Assembly: GCA_035315885.1 (NCBI GenBank)
Contig: DATFXM010000156.1
Span: 1-27,916 of the forward strand
Direction: 5' to 3'
Source: DATFXM01 sp035315885
GTDB lineage: Bacteria > Acidobacteriota > Blastocatellia > UBA7656
Length of the DNA stretch: 27,916 nucleotides
Every line of letters starts with the position of its first letter. The first letter of the stretch is position 1. A model generated the notes under the pieces. The model was not told the origin of the DNA. It did not search any database and was given only the letters and a program-made list of their open reading frames with translations. Made by a program: the position numbers and the translations under genes. This document shows positions 16,828-24,485 of this stretch, one piece after another.

Positions 16828-18384
16828 TCATTGCTTCTTCGAGAAGAGTTTGTCCAGGTCAAAGGTAATACCGATATGGCCTCGGACATCGCTCTCTTTG
16901 ATCAATTCGGTTCTATTGGAGAATGTCATTGAGATCGGAACATGCATTCCCGTGGATCCAATGGCAAAGTCTAGTTTTGCCTGGCCGAAGTTGATGATTC
17001 CCGTTCGGCTCTCTTCTACTCCGTTTACCAGGATCTTCGCCCCCAAGGGCTCCTCTAGTAAGTCCAGGAAGAGATAGGAAAACGATAACGTTGAAGTTCC
17101 GGTGGTCAGTCTCTTAAGAATTTTGAAGTCCACTTGTACACCGAATTGCACATCGCGCCAGCGGCCGATATCAGGACCAGGCCGCCTGCCATTGAAGCGA
17201 GTGGCGCTGAAGTTCGCGGTAATCTCAGAGCCACGAACTCGGCCGCCAGCCGTCAAAAGAAAATTTCCAAGATCCGGCAATCCATTTGTGACCCCTGGAG
17301 GAAGCGTAATTGTTTGACTGTCGTTGCCGCCCAGCGTTACAACCTGCCGCGTATTGGTGTATTCGAACGCCAGTGTAAATGAATGAGAAATACCATCCAG
17401 CAGTCCGACGCGACCAAGGGCGTATTTGTTTACCACGGGAACTACGTGCTTCTCTATGAAATCTCGAGTGGCAGCATCCTTATTGATCAGTGCTCTCAGT
17501 TGCTCCGCGTGTTGGACAAGCGTCGGAACAACATTCTCCGGTGATGCGGCAAGCAAGTCGTCTCGAGTATTCAACCGCCAGCTCTCATATCCAGGCATCC
17601 GGTGAAGCTGATCTGCGAGTCCAGTAAGCGAATTGGCGAGCTCCGTGCCAACTTCACGACGAAGAGTATCCCAGAGGGGTTGATTCTTCTTATCGCGTGG
17701 GTCGCGATGGTTGATGATGTCGAGGTGACCTGAGTAACCTGCCAGTTGTGATCGCGATCCGGTGAATATGCCCGCGTCGGATCCTTTGCTGGTATCAAAC
17801 GAAATTGAGAAGGAGGCCCGTTTGAGTATTTGATACCAGAGGTCGGAATCTGAAGAATTTGTAAGAAGGTTGGTAGGACCGCTGGTAAGATAGCTCTTTT
17901 TCAACAGAGCCTTGATGACCCCGGCGGGGTTTACGCGAAAGGTCACGTTGGTTCCGTCCACCTCCCGCGTAGCTGCTCCATGCTCGACAGCCAACCCAAT
18001 TAGCGCTGGTACGCTACCCTTAGTCACAAGCGACGTTGTGCCGTTGCTATTCGGGCCGGTGCCTAGCTGTTTGTCGATTCGCAGCCGCTCTGCATCCGAT
18101 AGGAATTCGTGGACTGCGTCTGCCCCCGCCAGAAATTTGACCCATTCGATCAGGTTGGTATCGATCGACCCGGTGAATTGGAATAGTGCTCGATTGATAG
18201 CGGCATCATTCGGCGTCGGGGCTGCCTTTGCGGCGTCCAGTTCCTGCTTGTACCTTCTCAGGTCGCTGAGTGTGCGGGAAAAAATTGCCTCCGGTCCCAT
18301 CGACTGAGTGGCTGCTGTCGAGGATTGTTGTCCATAACACGGCACTGCCAATAAGAGCAGTGCAACGAGCACGATCGTTCGCAT
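16828..18384 (-). CDS. Secreted hypothetical protein, probable outer-membrane beta-rich protein (518 aa)
   Basis: The N-terminus is a signal peptide (MRTIVLVALLLLAVPCYGQ) with AAGGAG 7 nt before the ATG. Residues about 30-330 are mainly helical with several polar linkers. From about residue 330 the pattern alternates as in beta-barrel strands (SFTLAFEYTNTRQVVTL; EITANFSATRFNG; VQFGVQVDFKIL; STLSFSYLFLDLL; AKLDFAIGSTG; VPISMTFSNRTEL; GHIGITFDLDKLF). I do not recognise the family. The last strand is followed by SKKQ rather than a terminal aromatic residue, so BAM-type insertion is uncertain. It lies 21 nt after the small leaderless gene at 18406, probably in one operon divergent from the sigma/CHAT cluster. 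Confidence 0.75.
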   Translation of the reverse strand: MRTIVLVALLLLAVPCYGQQSSTAATQSMGPEAIFSRTLSDLRRYKQELDAAKAAPTPNDAAINRALFQFTGSIDTNLIEWVKFLAGADAVHEFLSDAERLRIDKQLGTGPNSNGTTSLVTKGSVPALIGLAVEHGAATREVDGTNVTFRVNPAGVIKALLKKSYLTSGPTNLLTNSSDSDLWYQILKRASFSISFDTSKGSDAGIFTGSRSQLAGYSGHLDIINHRDPRDKKNQPLWDTLRREVGTELANSLTGLADQLHRMPGYESWRLNTRDDLLAASPENVVPTLVQHAEQLRALINKDAATRDFIEKHVVPVVNKYALGRVGLLDGISHSFTLAFEYTNTRQVVTLGGNDSQTITLPPGVTNGLPDLGNFLLTAGGRVRGSEITANFSATRFNGRRPGPDIGRWRDVQFGVQVDFKILKRLTTGTSTLSFSYLFLDLLEEPLGAKILVNGVEESRTGIINFGQAKLDFAIGSTGMHVPISMTFSNRTELIKESDVRGHIGITFDLDKLFSKKQ

Positions 18385-18405
18385 GGTTGTCTCCTTCTTC
18401 GACGG

Positions 18406-18765
18406 CTAGATGACGTGAAATCTGTACTGTCGCGCCACTACCGGGGGCGGGGTCACGGGGTCATCGTCAAATGAAATACCAGGGGTCCCTTTCACGTTGA
18501 CGTCATACTCTGCGTCATCCGGAAAGCTTCCGTTCTGGTCGGATTCAAAGTCGAACGTGATCACGACAAAGCATTCGCCGGCTGCAGGAGCGATAAACTG
18601 CCGAGACTCGCAGCCGGCGGCAGGCCCTTGAATGTTTGTCCAGGCGGTACATGAAGGCGCGTCCGGGAAACTAGCCAGATAGTGCGTGTTTCTTGCGCAA
18701 ACGGTGATAGTGATCAGTTCACCCGGCTGGACATCGAAAAAACCAGTGTTGGGATTAATCTGCAT
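18406..18765 (-). CDS. Small leaderless cysteine-containing hypothetical protein (119 aa)
   Basis: The start is the ATG at 18765, which has GAGG 7 nt upstream; the frame could extend four codons to a TTG. The protein is acidic and beta-rich (FFDVQPGELITITVCARN; ECFVVITFDFESDQNGSFPDDAEYDVNVKG; ARQYRFHVI) and looks like a single Ig-like or C2-like sandwich. It has four cysteines (TVCAR, PSCTAW, GCESRQ, GECFV) and a proline linker (DDPVTPPPVVA). No signal peptide is present although the cysteines suggest disulfides or a metal site. No family is recognised. Its position, divergent from the ECF/CHAT operon and next to a secreted protein, makes it a possible member of that system. Confidence 0.65.
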   Translation of the reverse strand: MQINPNTGFFDVQPGELITITVCARNTHYLASFPDAPSCTAWTNIQGPAAGCESRQFIAPAAGECFVVITFDFESDQNGSFPDDAEYDVNVKGTPGISFDDDPVTPPPVVARQYRFHVI

Positions 18766-19227
18766 AAATGTCCTCAAGTCGGCTCAAGAATTTCATCGAA
18801 AAAGAAACCGGCATCACCGGGAGTCGTAACCAACAGATAGATCGCGGAGAGCATCAGCTAACACCACAGGCATGCCCACAGGATCGCCGATGCTCGATGC
18901 AAGCGGTGTCCTACTGCAGGTCCTTTTTCTTCTTTCAACTCTGAATGTATGGAATGTTGAAAACGTCACAGCTCAATCTGTGCGATTTGTTTCGTGGCGG
19001 TGCTTGCAATAGGAAAAGCGATTTAGTAAGAATGGACGCGACATCGTGCTTGTGAGACTTCATTCGAGGCTGGAATGGAACTAGGGTCAGGAATCTAACT
19101 TTTCATTCAAGAATCGTTACTTGCAAATCGTTACTTGCAAATCCCCGCGAGCTTCGATGCGATGCATCGCGTCTGGTCCTTTGAAGAGTGCGTGGGTTTT
19201 GACGCCCAGAGAGTCTAAGGGGGTCGA
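18766..19227. other. Divergent intergenic regulatory region (462 bp), no gene
   Basis: No coding frame is supported here. It contains an exact tandem duplication of aatcgttacttgca (19112-19125, 19126-19139, then a partial third copy), a 12-bp perfect palindrome gcgatgcatcgc (19159-19170) about 57 nt before the sigma-factor start, and a short inverted repeat cacag-N6-ctgtg (18967-18982). No convincing sigma70 promoter stands out on either strand. Promoters for both the minus-strand pair and the sigma/CHAT operon must lie here if these are separate units. Confidence 0.6.
19112..19143. repeat. Tandem 14-bp repeat upstream of the ECF gene
   Basis: Two exact head-to-tail copies of aatcgttacttgca plus the first four bases of a third. 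They lie 85-116 nt before the GTG start of the sigma factor and could be binding sites for an activator, or for the sigma factor's own holoenzyme. Confidence 0.7.
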
Positions 19228-19782
19228 GTGAAATCAGAATGGGAACCCAGTCAGGAAGACTTTGACCGATTTCTAGCATGGCTGGATACCGACCGGGAAC
19301 GAGCCGGGGAGAAATACGAACAAATCCGGCGCAAGCTTGTGATGATACTGGCCAACCGCGGGTGTACGATAGCGGACGAGTTGGCGGATGAAACGGTTAA
19401 CCGTGTTATCCGAAAGATACCTGAAATAGCAGCGACGTATTCGGGCGACCAACGTCTGTACTTCTATGGCGTCGCAAAAAGAGTGCTAATGGAGCATTGG
19501 AACAGACGTGACCCACAGCCTCCCCCAGCACCGGACCCCGCGGAGAATACCGAGGTCCTCTACGACTGTCTTGAGCGCTGCCTGGATGAGTTGGATGCAG
19601 AGAGCCGCCTGATCATTCGCGAATACTTCTCTCAGGAAAAGAGAGAAAAGATAGACACTAGAAAGGGGCTTGCCGAAAGGTTCGGGATCACCCCCAATAC
19701 TCTGAGAATGCGCGTGCATCGGATCAAAGCGATCCTCTTCGACTGCATCGTTGAATGTAGCCGCAGATCCGAGGCTAGCTAA
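19228..19782 (+). CDS. ECF-type sigma factor linked to a CHAT protease
   Basis: This 184-residue divergent ECF sigma factor starts with GTG, supported by AAGGGGG just upstream (19218-19224). Region 2 is about residues 20-95 (YEQIRRKLVMILANRGCTIADELADETVNRVIRKI, then YFYGVAKRVLMEHWNRR). A proline-rich linker follows (PQPPPAPDPAE). Region 4 is about residues 110-170 (LDELDAESRLIIREYFSQEKREKIDTRKGLAERFGITPNTLRMRVHRIKAILFDCI). It probably recruits RNA polymerase to a small regulon. The downstream gene (57 nt away) encodes an anti-sigma-like domain fused to a protease, so the two are likely partners. The RNA polymerase contact is established for the family; the partnership is inferred. Confidence 0.88.
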   Translation: MKSEWEPSQEDFDRFLAWLDTDRERAGEKYEQIRRKLVMILANRGCTIADELADETVNRVIRKIPEIAATYSGDQRLYFYGVAKRVLMEHWNRRDPQPPPAPDPAENTEVLYDCLERCLDELDAESRLIIREYFSQEKREKIDTRKGLAERFGITPNTLRMRVHRIKAILFDCIVECSRRSEAS

Positions 19783-19839
19783 TTCCTGTGATCTTTTTGA
19801 GCTTTGCTCCATAACATAATGGGCCGGGAAGGCACACAG

Positions 19840-22800
19840 ATGACCCGCAACATTGATGAGGCTGTAATCAGACAATATTTGCTGGGTGAGCTGACTCAGG
19901 ATGATGTCCAGCAAATTGAAGAGCGACTGATGACGGATGACGACTTTGTCGAACGTGTTCTGCTCGCTCAAGAGGATATCATCGACGAATACCTTGACGG
20001 GACGCTTTCGGAACAGAATCGGTGGGCTCTGGAAAGCTCATTTCTAAAAACCAAACAAGGTCGAGCCGCTCTGGAGTTTGCAAAAGCATTGAGAAGACAG
20101 ATGTCACAGGAAGCCCAAGCAGCGACAAAGCAAGCCGCAACAAAGCTGAACGCGAAGATGAGCGTAAGAAGATCCTGGCATATCCAGGACTTCCGAACTC
20201 ACTTTCAAGTTGCCGCGGCGGCGCTTCTCGTACTCGTGGCGGGCCTGGCTCTCTGGCGCTACGTGTCTTCCCGATCGGATCTCGATAAGGGCAATGCGGC
20301 GCTTGCGCGAGCGTTCAGCCGCGAGCGTCCGCTGGAAACGCGCGTCTCAGGGTTGAGCTATGCTCCATACATCGGCACACGCGGCGACAGACCGGCAGAG
20401 GTTGATCAAACGGCGCTCAATCTCGCGGAGAGGCTACTGTTAAACGAGGCAGATCGACATCCAATAGCGGAATCGGATCACGCCCTCGGACGCCTCTTTC
20501 TTCTCGAAAAGAAATTTGACCGGGCTGTGCAAACGCTCGAGGCCGCAGCGAAGGCTGACCCGAAGAATGCCGCGATACTAGGAGATTTGGGCGCCGCATA
20601 CGTTGAAAGATCTTTCGTCAATCCAGATAAACCGGACTTCGCTGAATTGGCGAAGGCGCTCGAGTTGCTCAATGAAGCACTGAAGCTGAACGACTCGTTG
20701 TTGTCCTGCCGTTTCAACAGGGCTCTCTCTCTGCAGCGCTCGAACGCAGCGGTCAAAGCGAGAGAGGCCTGGGAAGACTATCTTCAACACGATGCCGATT
20801 CTGAATGGGCAACCGAGGCTCGAAGAAACCTGCGATTGCTACAGAGTCAGGGCTATGAAGACGTTGGACCAGATGACGCGCTGAAGAGCTTCGTATCCGC
20901 GTACCGCAACGATGAACAGGTGCAGGCGTGGCGGATTGAAAGCCAGACGAAAGAGATGATAACGGGGACCATGATTGCGTTCCGCCTGGCGCGCGAAGTC
21001 ACCAAAGCCTCGTTGTCCAACCGCGGTTCCGAGGGCACGGAGTTCCTGAACGCTTTCCGATTTCTGGGTACTCTGGAGGAGCAACGAGCCGGTGACCCAT
21101 TTTTTTCGGACCTTGCGCAATTCTATTCATCGTCGAATCTGAAAAACCTGCGCATCCTGTTGGAGGCTCATCAGGCGCAGGATGAGGCTTACTCTCTCTG
21201 TCTGAGAGGACGTTACCGCGACGCTTTGCCTTCGCTTGAGTCGGCCCGACGTCTCTTTCAAGCAGCCGATAACAACCTGGAGGCCAGAGTTGTTGACTAC
21301 TGGCGCGCGTATTGTTTTTCGTACGGAGGCGAGCTGCGGAAGAGCTCCGCGATACTCGATGAGTTGAGGGAGGATTGCGAGCGAAACAGCTATCGCTGGC
21401 TCGAGTGTCAGGCGTACGGATGGCTGGCCAACAACAACGCGCTCCAGGGCGAGTATTCAAAAGCGCTCGAGCTGAATAAAAACTGTTTGCGAATCGCGCG
21501 ACAGATTGACGATCTGTACGCGGTGCAGAAGGCTTCGTCGCAAGTCGCCGACAACTACAGATTCTTCGGCCGAAACAAAGAAGCGCTTGAATTCAACAGG
21601 CAGAGCCTGCCGTCTCCGAACGACTTCTTTGTGAGCCGGCGTCAATTGTGGCGAAGCCTTTTTTCGCTTACCGACACGTTGTACAGGCTGAGGTTCTACC
21701 GCGCGGCGGAAGCGTTTGAGCACGAAGCGCTGGAGCTTGCCCGGAAGACTTTCGGGCCTGATGCGGCTCTGATGCACAGCACATATCGTCGATTGGGTCA
21801 GATATATATTGGCGAAGGTGACTTTGAATCGGCCGGTCGAAGTTTGGTAGAGAGCATCGAACTACTCGAACCCCTCGAACCCGACCCTATTTGCAGCAGA
21901 CTTCGGGGACTGTCGATGCTGCAGATCGCGAACATGAAACGTCTGATGGGCGACTACCCTGCAGCGATAGAAGACTATCGCCACGCATCGACCGCATTCG
22001 AAGCCACTGAATTGAGCGTTCACAGGTACGAATCCCACAAGGGAATGTTGTTGTGCTACCTGCTCAACAAAGATGCCGACGCTATTGAAACAGAGATGCC
22101 CTTGGTACTAGCCCTGTTCGAGAAGAACAGGCAAAAGATAAAGGAAGAACAGAACAGGAACCCGTTCTTCGACACGGAGCAGGGCGTCTATGATCTGGCC
22201 ATAGAGTACAAGTTTGAGGCCGATCAAAGGGAACAGAGCTTTTACTATAGCGAATTGTCGCGAGCCCGCTCCTTACAAGATGAGATTGTTGGCAGATTAT
22301 CCGCCGGGGTTGCTACTGATGCAGACTCAACGAAGACGGCAAGTGAAGCAATCTACCAACCACTTACGCTCGATAACCTCAAACAACGACTGCCGGATAA
22401 CGTGGAGTTGGTCGAATACTCTGTGCTCAATCACCGGCTGCTGATTTGGATTGTCGGCAAGAAACAATTCGAAGTCATACCACAAGCGGTGACGCAAAGC
22501 GCGCTTGAAGAGCTGAGCAACAACTATCTGGAAGCATTGATGGCCAGTGACGAGAAGTCGCTTGAACGCGAGACTCGGCTGGCAGCCGAATTGTACGACT
22601 GGCTGCTGGAGCCGGTGCAAAACCGCGTCGACCGAGCCGCTGAACTGGTAATCGTGCCGGACAAGTGTCTCTTTAAGGTTCCTTTTGCGGCACTCCTGTG
22701 CCGCGGGTCAGGCAAGCGAGCCTTGCTCGACCATAACATGCTCTATTCGCCGAGCGCGTCAGTATTCGTGCTCTGCTCAGAACAAGCTGCATCCAAAGCC

Positions 22801-23454
22801 GGCCTAAAACAGGGCGAAAGACTGTTGTGCGTGGGAGACCCACGCTTTGATAGCCAGAGCCATCAGGGACTGAAGTCGTTACCGTCGGCGGCGGTCGAAG
22901 CGCGAGATGTTGCAGCGCTCTATCAAGATCCACTTCTTCTGATTGGCGAGAATGCGACGAAAGCGCAAATCGCAACCGGATTGCAGTCGTGCGACGTGCT
23001 TCATTTCGCGGGGCATTTTGTTCCAGACGATCTCGACTCCGGCAGATCTCGAATGGTGTTGGCAGGGAATCACGCAAATTCGAATCCCACCGTTGACTCT
23101 CTTTCGTTGGACGAGATAGCAGGAATGAAACTTCCGAACGCCAGGCTGGCGGTCTTGTCGTCCTGCCAAAGCGGCATCGAGCGCTACTATGCCGGAGAGG
23201 GGTTGATTGGACTGTCGCGCGCCTTTTTGATGGCAGGAGTGCCAATGGTGATCGCAAGTCAGTGGTCGGTCGAAACAGATGCTACCTCCGAACTGATGAT
23301 CAAATTTCATGCGTTTCGGAAACTGAAGGGAGTGCCTTCGACGGATGCGCTCCGTCAGGCTCAGCTAGCAATGTTGGATCACCCGAATGAACGGTACCGG
23401 CGACCCTACTATTGGGCCGCCTTCTTTCCGATCGGCGGGCACGCCTCGTATTAA
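19840..23454 (+). CDS. Anti-sigma-like domain - TM - TPR - CHAT caspase-like protease (1204 aa)
   Basis: The start is the ATG at 19840, with AAGG and 7-nt spacing; upstream in-frame ATG 19819 and TTG 19804 have poorer sites. Residues 1-90 form a helical domain (IRQYLLGELTQDDVQQIEERLMTDDDFVERVLLAQEDIIDEYLDGTLSEQNR, then FAKALRRQM) like the anti-sigma/zinc-finger-like N-termini of acidobacterial membrane proteins, but without cysteines. One membrane segment lies at about 122-140 (FQVAAAALLVLVAGLALWR). Residues about 200-830 are helical tetratricopeptide-type repeats. The CHAT domain runs from about 853 to the end, with catalytic His1059 (LHFAGHF) and Cys1109 (LSSCQSG), then GLSRAFLMAGVPMVIASQWSV. 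CHAT is a separase/caspase-like cysteine peptidase fold. The topology places the protease outside the cytoplasm if the N-terminus is inside. Confidence 0.9.
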   Translation: MTRNIDEAVIRQYLLGELTQDDVQQIEERLMTDDDFVERVLLAQEDIIDEYLDGTLSEQNRWALESSFLKTKQGRAALEFAKALRRQMSQEAQAATKQAATKLNAKMSVRRSWHIQDFRTHFQVAAAALLVLVAGLALWRYVSSRSDLDKGNAALARAFSRERPLETRVSGLSYAPYIGTRGDRPAEVDQTALNLAERLLLNEADRHPIAESDHALGRLFLLEKKFDRAVQTLEAAAKADPKNAAILGDLGAAYVERSFVNPDKPDFAELAKALELLNEALKLNDSLLSCRFNRALSLQRSNAAVKAREAWEDYLQHDADSEWATEARRNLRLLQSQGYEDVGPDDALKSFVSAYRNDEQVQAWRIESQTKEMITGTMIAFRLAREVTKASLSNRGSEGTEFLNAFRFLGTLEEQRAGDPFFSDLAQFYSSSNLKNLRILLEAHQAQDEAYSLCLRGRYRDALPSLESARRLFQAADNNLEARVVDYWRAYCFSYGGELRKSSAILDELREDCERNSYRWLECQAYGWLANNNALQGEYSKALELNKNCLRIARQIDDLYAVQKASSQVADNYRFFGRNKEALEFNRQSLPSPNDFFVSRRQLWRSLFSLTDTLYRLRFYRAAEAFEHEALELARKTFGPDAALMHSTYRRLGQIYIGEGDFESAGRSLVESIELLEPLEPDPICSRLRGLSMLQIANMKRLMGDYPAAIEDYRHASTAFEATELSVHRYESHKGMLLCYLLNKDADAIETEMPLVLALFEKNRQKIKEEQNRNPFFDTEQGVYDLAIEYKFEADQREQSFYYSELSRARSLQDEIVGRLSAGVATDADSTKTASEAIYQPLTLDNLKQRLPDNVELVEYSVLNHRLLIWIVGKKQFEVIPQAVTQSALEELSNNYLEALMASDEKSLERETRLAAELYDWLLEPVQNRVDRAAELVIVPDKCLFKVPFAALLCRGSGKRALLDHNMLYSPSASVFVLCSEQAASKAGLKQGERLLCVGDPRFDSQSHQGLKSLPSAAVEARDVAALYQDPLLLIGENATKAQIATGLQSCDVLHFAGHFVPDDLDSGRSRMVLAGNHANSNPTVDSLSLDEIAGMKLPNARLAVLSSCQSGIERYYAGEGLIGLSRAFLMAGVPMVIASQWSVETDATSELMIKFHAFRKLKGVPSTDALRQAQLAMLDHPNERYRRPYYWAAFFPIGGHASY

Positions 23455-23483
23455 CAACAAACCCAACGAGAGGAGAACAGGAC

Positions 23484-24368
23484 ATGAGTTCAAACCAGCT
23501 TCTTCAAGACGCCTCCGTGACCATCGGAGTGTCGGGGCTGTCAGTGGCTTGTCACAATGACGCCTTAGGGCGGTGGGAGATAGCCATTCCTCGCTTCGAC
23601 GACCACCAATTGAGTTTGGAAGTGACCGGCCTCGGCACTTTCTTCGTTGAGCCACAGGTAAAGCTTATCGAGATCAAGGGCGAGAATAGCGCAGCCTTAG
23701 AGCCTCGTCACGAGCCGGGCCAGGCGCCCGACCGGACTCAACTCTCGCAGACCAATTCACAGGATCTAAGGTGGCTAACAGACTTCAGCAGTGAGCTACC
23801 TCATCAAATCGTTTCAGTTGTCACAAAGGCGGACAACCCGCAGCGAGTGGATGTGACGATGTTATATGTCCACGATGCAATCGCCTATACCAAGAGTATC
23901 GACTCCAGCATGCTCATCCGCCCAGATCTCGACAGTACTGCGCCACTCGTAGATGGCAGGGCAAAGGTCGAGCAGACCACCGCCGTGCTCGACATACTCG
24001 AAGGCGTCCCAACAGCGGTCTTTGAAGCCAGAGTTATGGGGTTGGACATTCAAAGCCCGAAGGACGGCAGAGTAGGAATCACAATGGACAACGGCGCGGC
24101 TATGACAATCCCTCTCCAGGATCAGACTCAGCAGATTCTGATCACAAATGTCGAACCGCCCGGAGATGACGCCTCCAGATTCATCGACTCAGATCAGTTT
24201 CACTTCGGATTGGGCGATCTATACCGATACTACGAGCTGTTCAACGTAACCGGAGAGAAAGTCCACGAATGGGGCAAACAACCGAAGACCGGTGCGGGGC
24301 CGAATCGCAATTGTTGCTGTAACACCGTTCAGGTTGGCGCCCTTCCCAATCTGGGCGGTTTGCCATAA
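23484..24368 (+). CDS. Leaderless hypothetical protein with CCC motif, CHAT-linked (294 aa)
   Basis: The start at 23484 has AGGAG 8 nt upstream; the frame runs on to 23412 inside the CHAT gene but without a ribosome-binding site. The protein is soluble and beta-rich (ASVTIGVSGLSVACHNDALGRWEIAIPRFDDHQLSLEV at 10-48; VDVTMLYVHDAIAYTK; VGITMDNGAAMTIPLQDQ; FHFGLGDLYRYYELFNV). Its last segment (RNCCCNTVQVGALPNLGGLP) holds three consecutive cysteines at 277-279 in a Gly/Pro-rich tail. No family is recognised and there is no signal peptide. It starts 29 nt after the CHAT stop, so it is probably cotranslated or coexpressed. It is a good candidate substrate or effector of the CHAT protease (inference). 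Confidence 0.78.
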   Translation: MSSNQLLQDASVTIGVSGLSVACHNDALGRWEIAIPRFDDHQLSLEVTGLGTFFVEPQVKLIEIKGENSAALEPRHEPGQAPDRTQLSQTNSQDLRWLTDFSSELPHQIVSVVTKADNPQRVDVTMLYVHDAIAYTKSIDSSMLIRPDLDSTAPLVDGRAKVEQTTAVLDILEGVPTAVFEARVMGLDIQSPKDGRVGITMDNGAAMTIPLQDQTQQILITNVEPPGDDASRFIDSDQFHFGLGDLYRYYELFNVTGEKVHEWGKQPKTGAGPNRNCCCNTVQVGALPNLGGLP

Positions 24369-24485
24369 CCGGCTTCGATCAAGGGACCGAGTCTGTGCCT
24401 GCGTTGCCGGCGACGATGCGACGTCTTGCTACGTTAGCTCGGCAGTACACAAACCCGAGCAACGTTCGTTGCAACAGGAGAATTT

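Noticed and set aside
22673..23257. 194-residue open frame antisense to the CHAT domain
   Set aside because: It covers the catalytic His and Cys coding region of CHAT on the other strand and has no features of its own.
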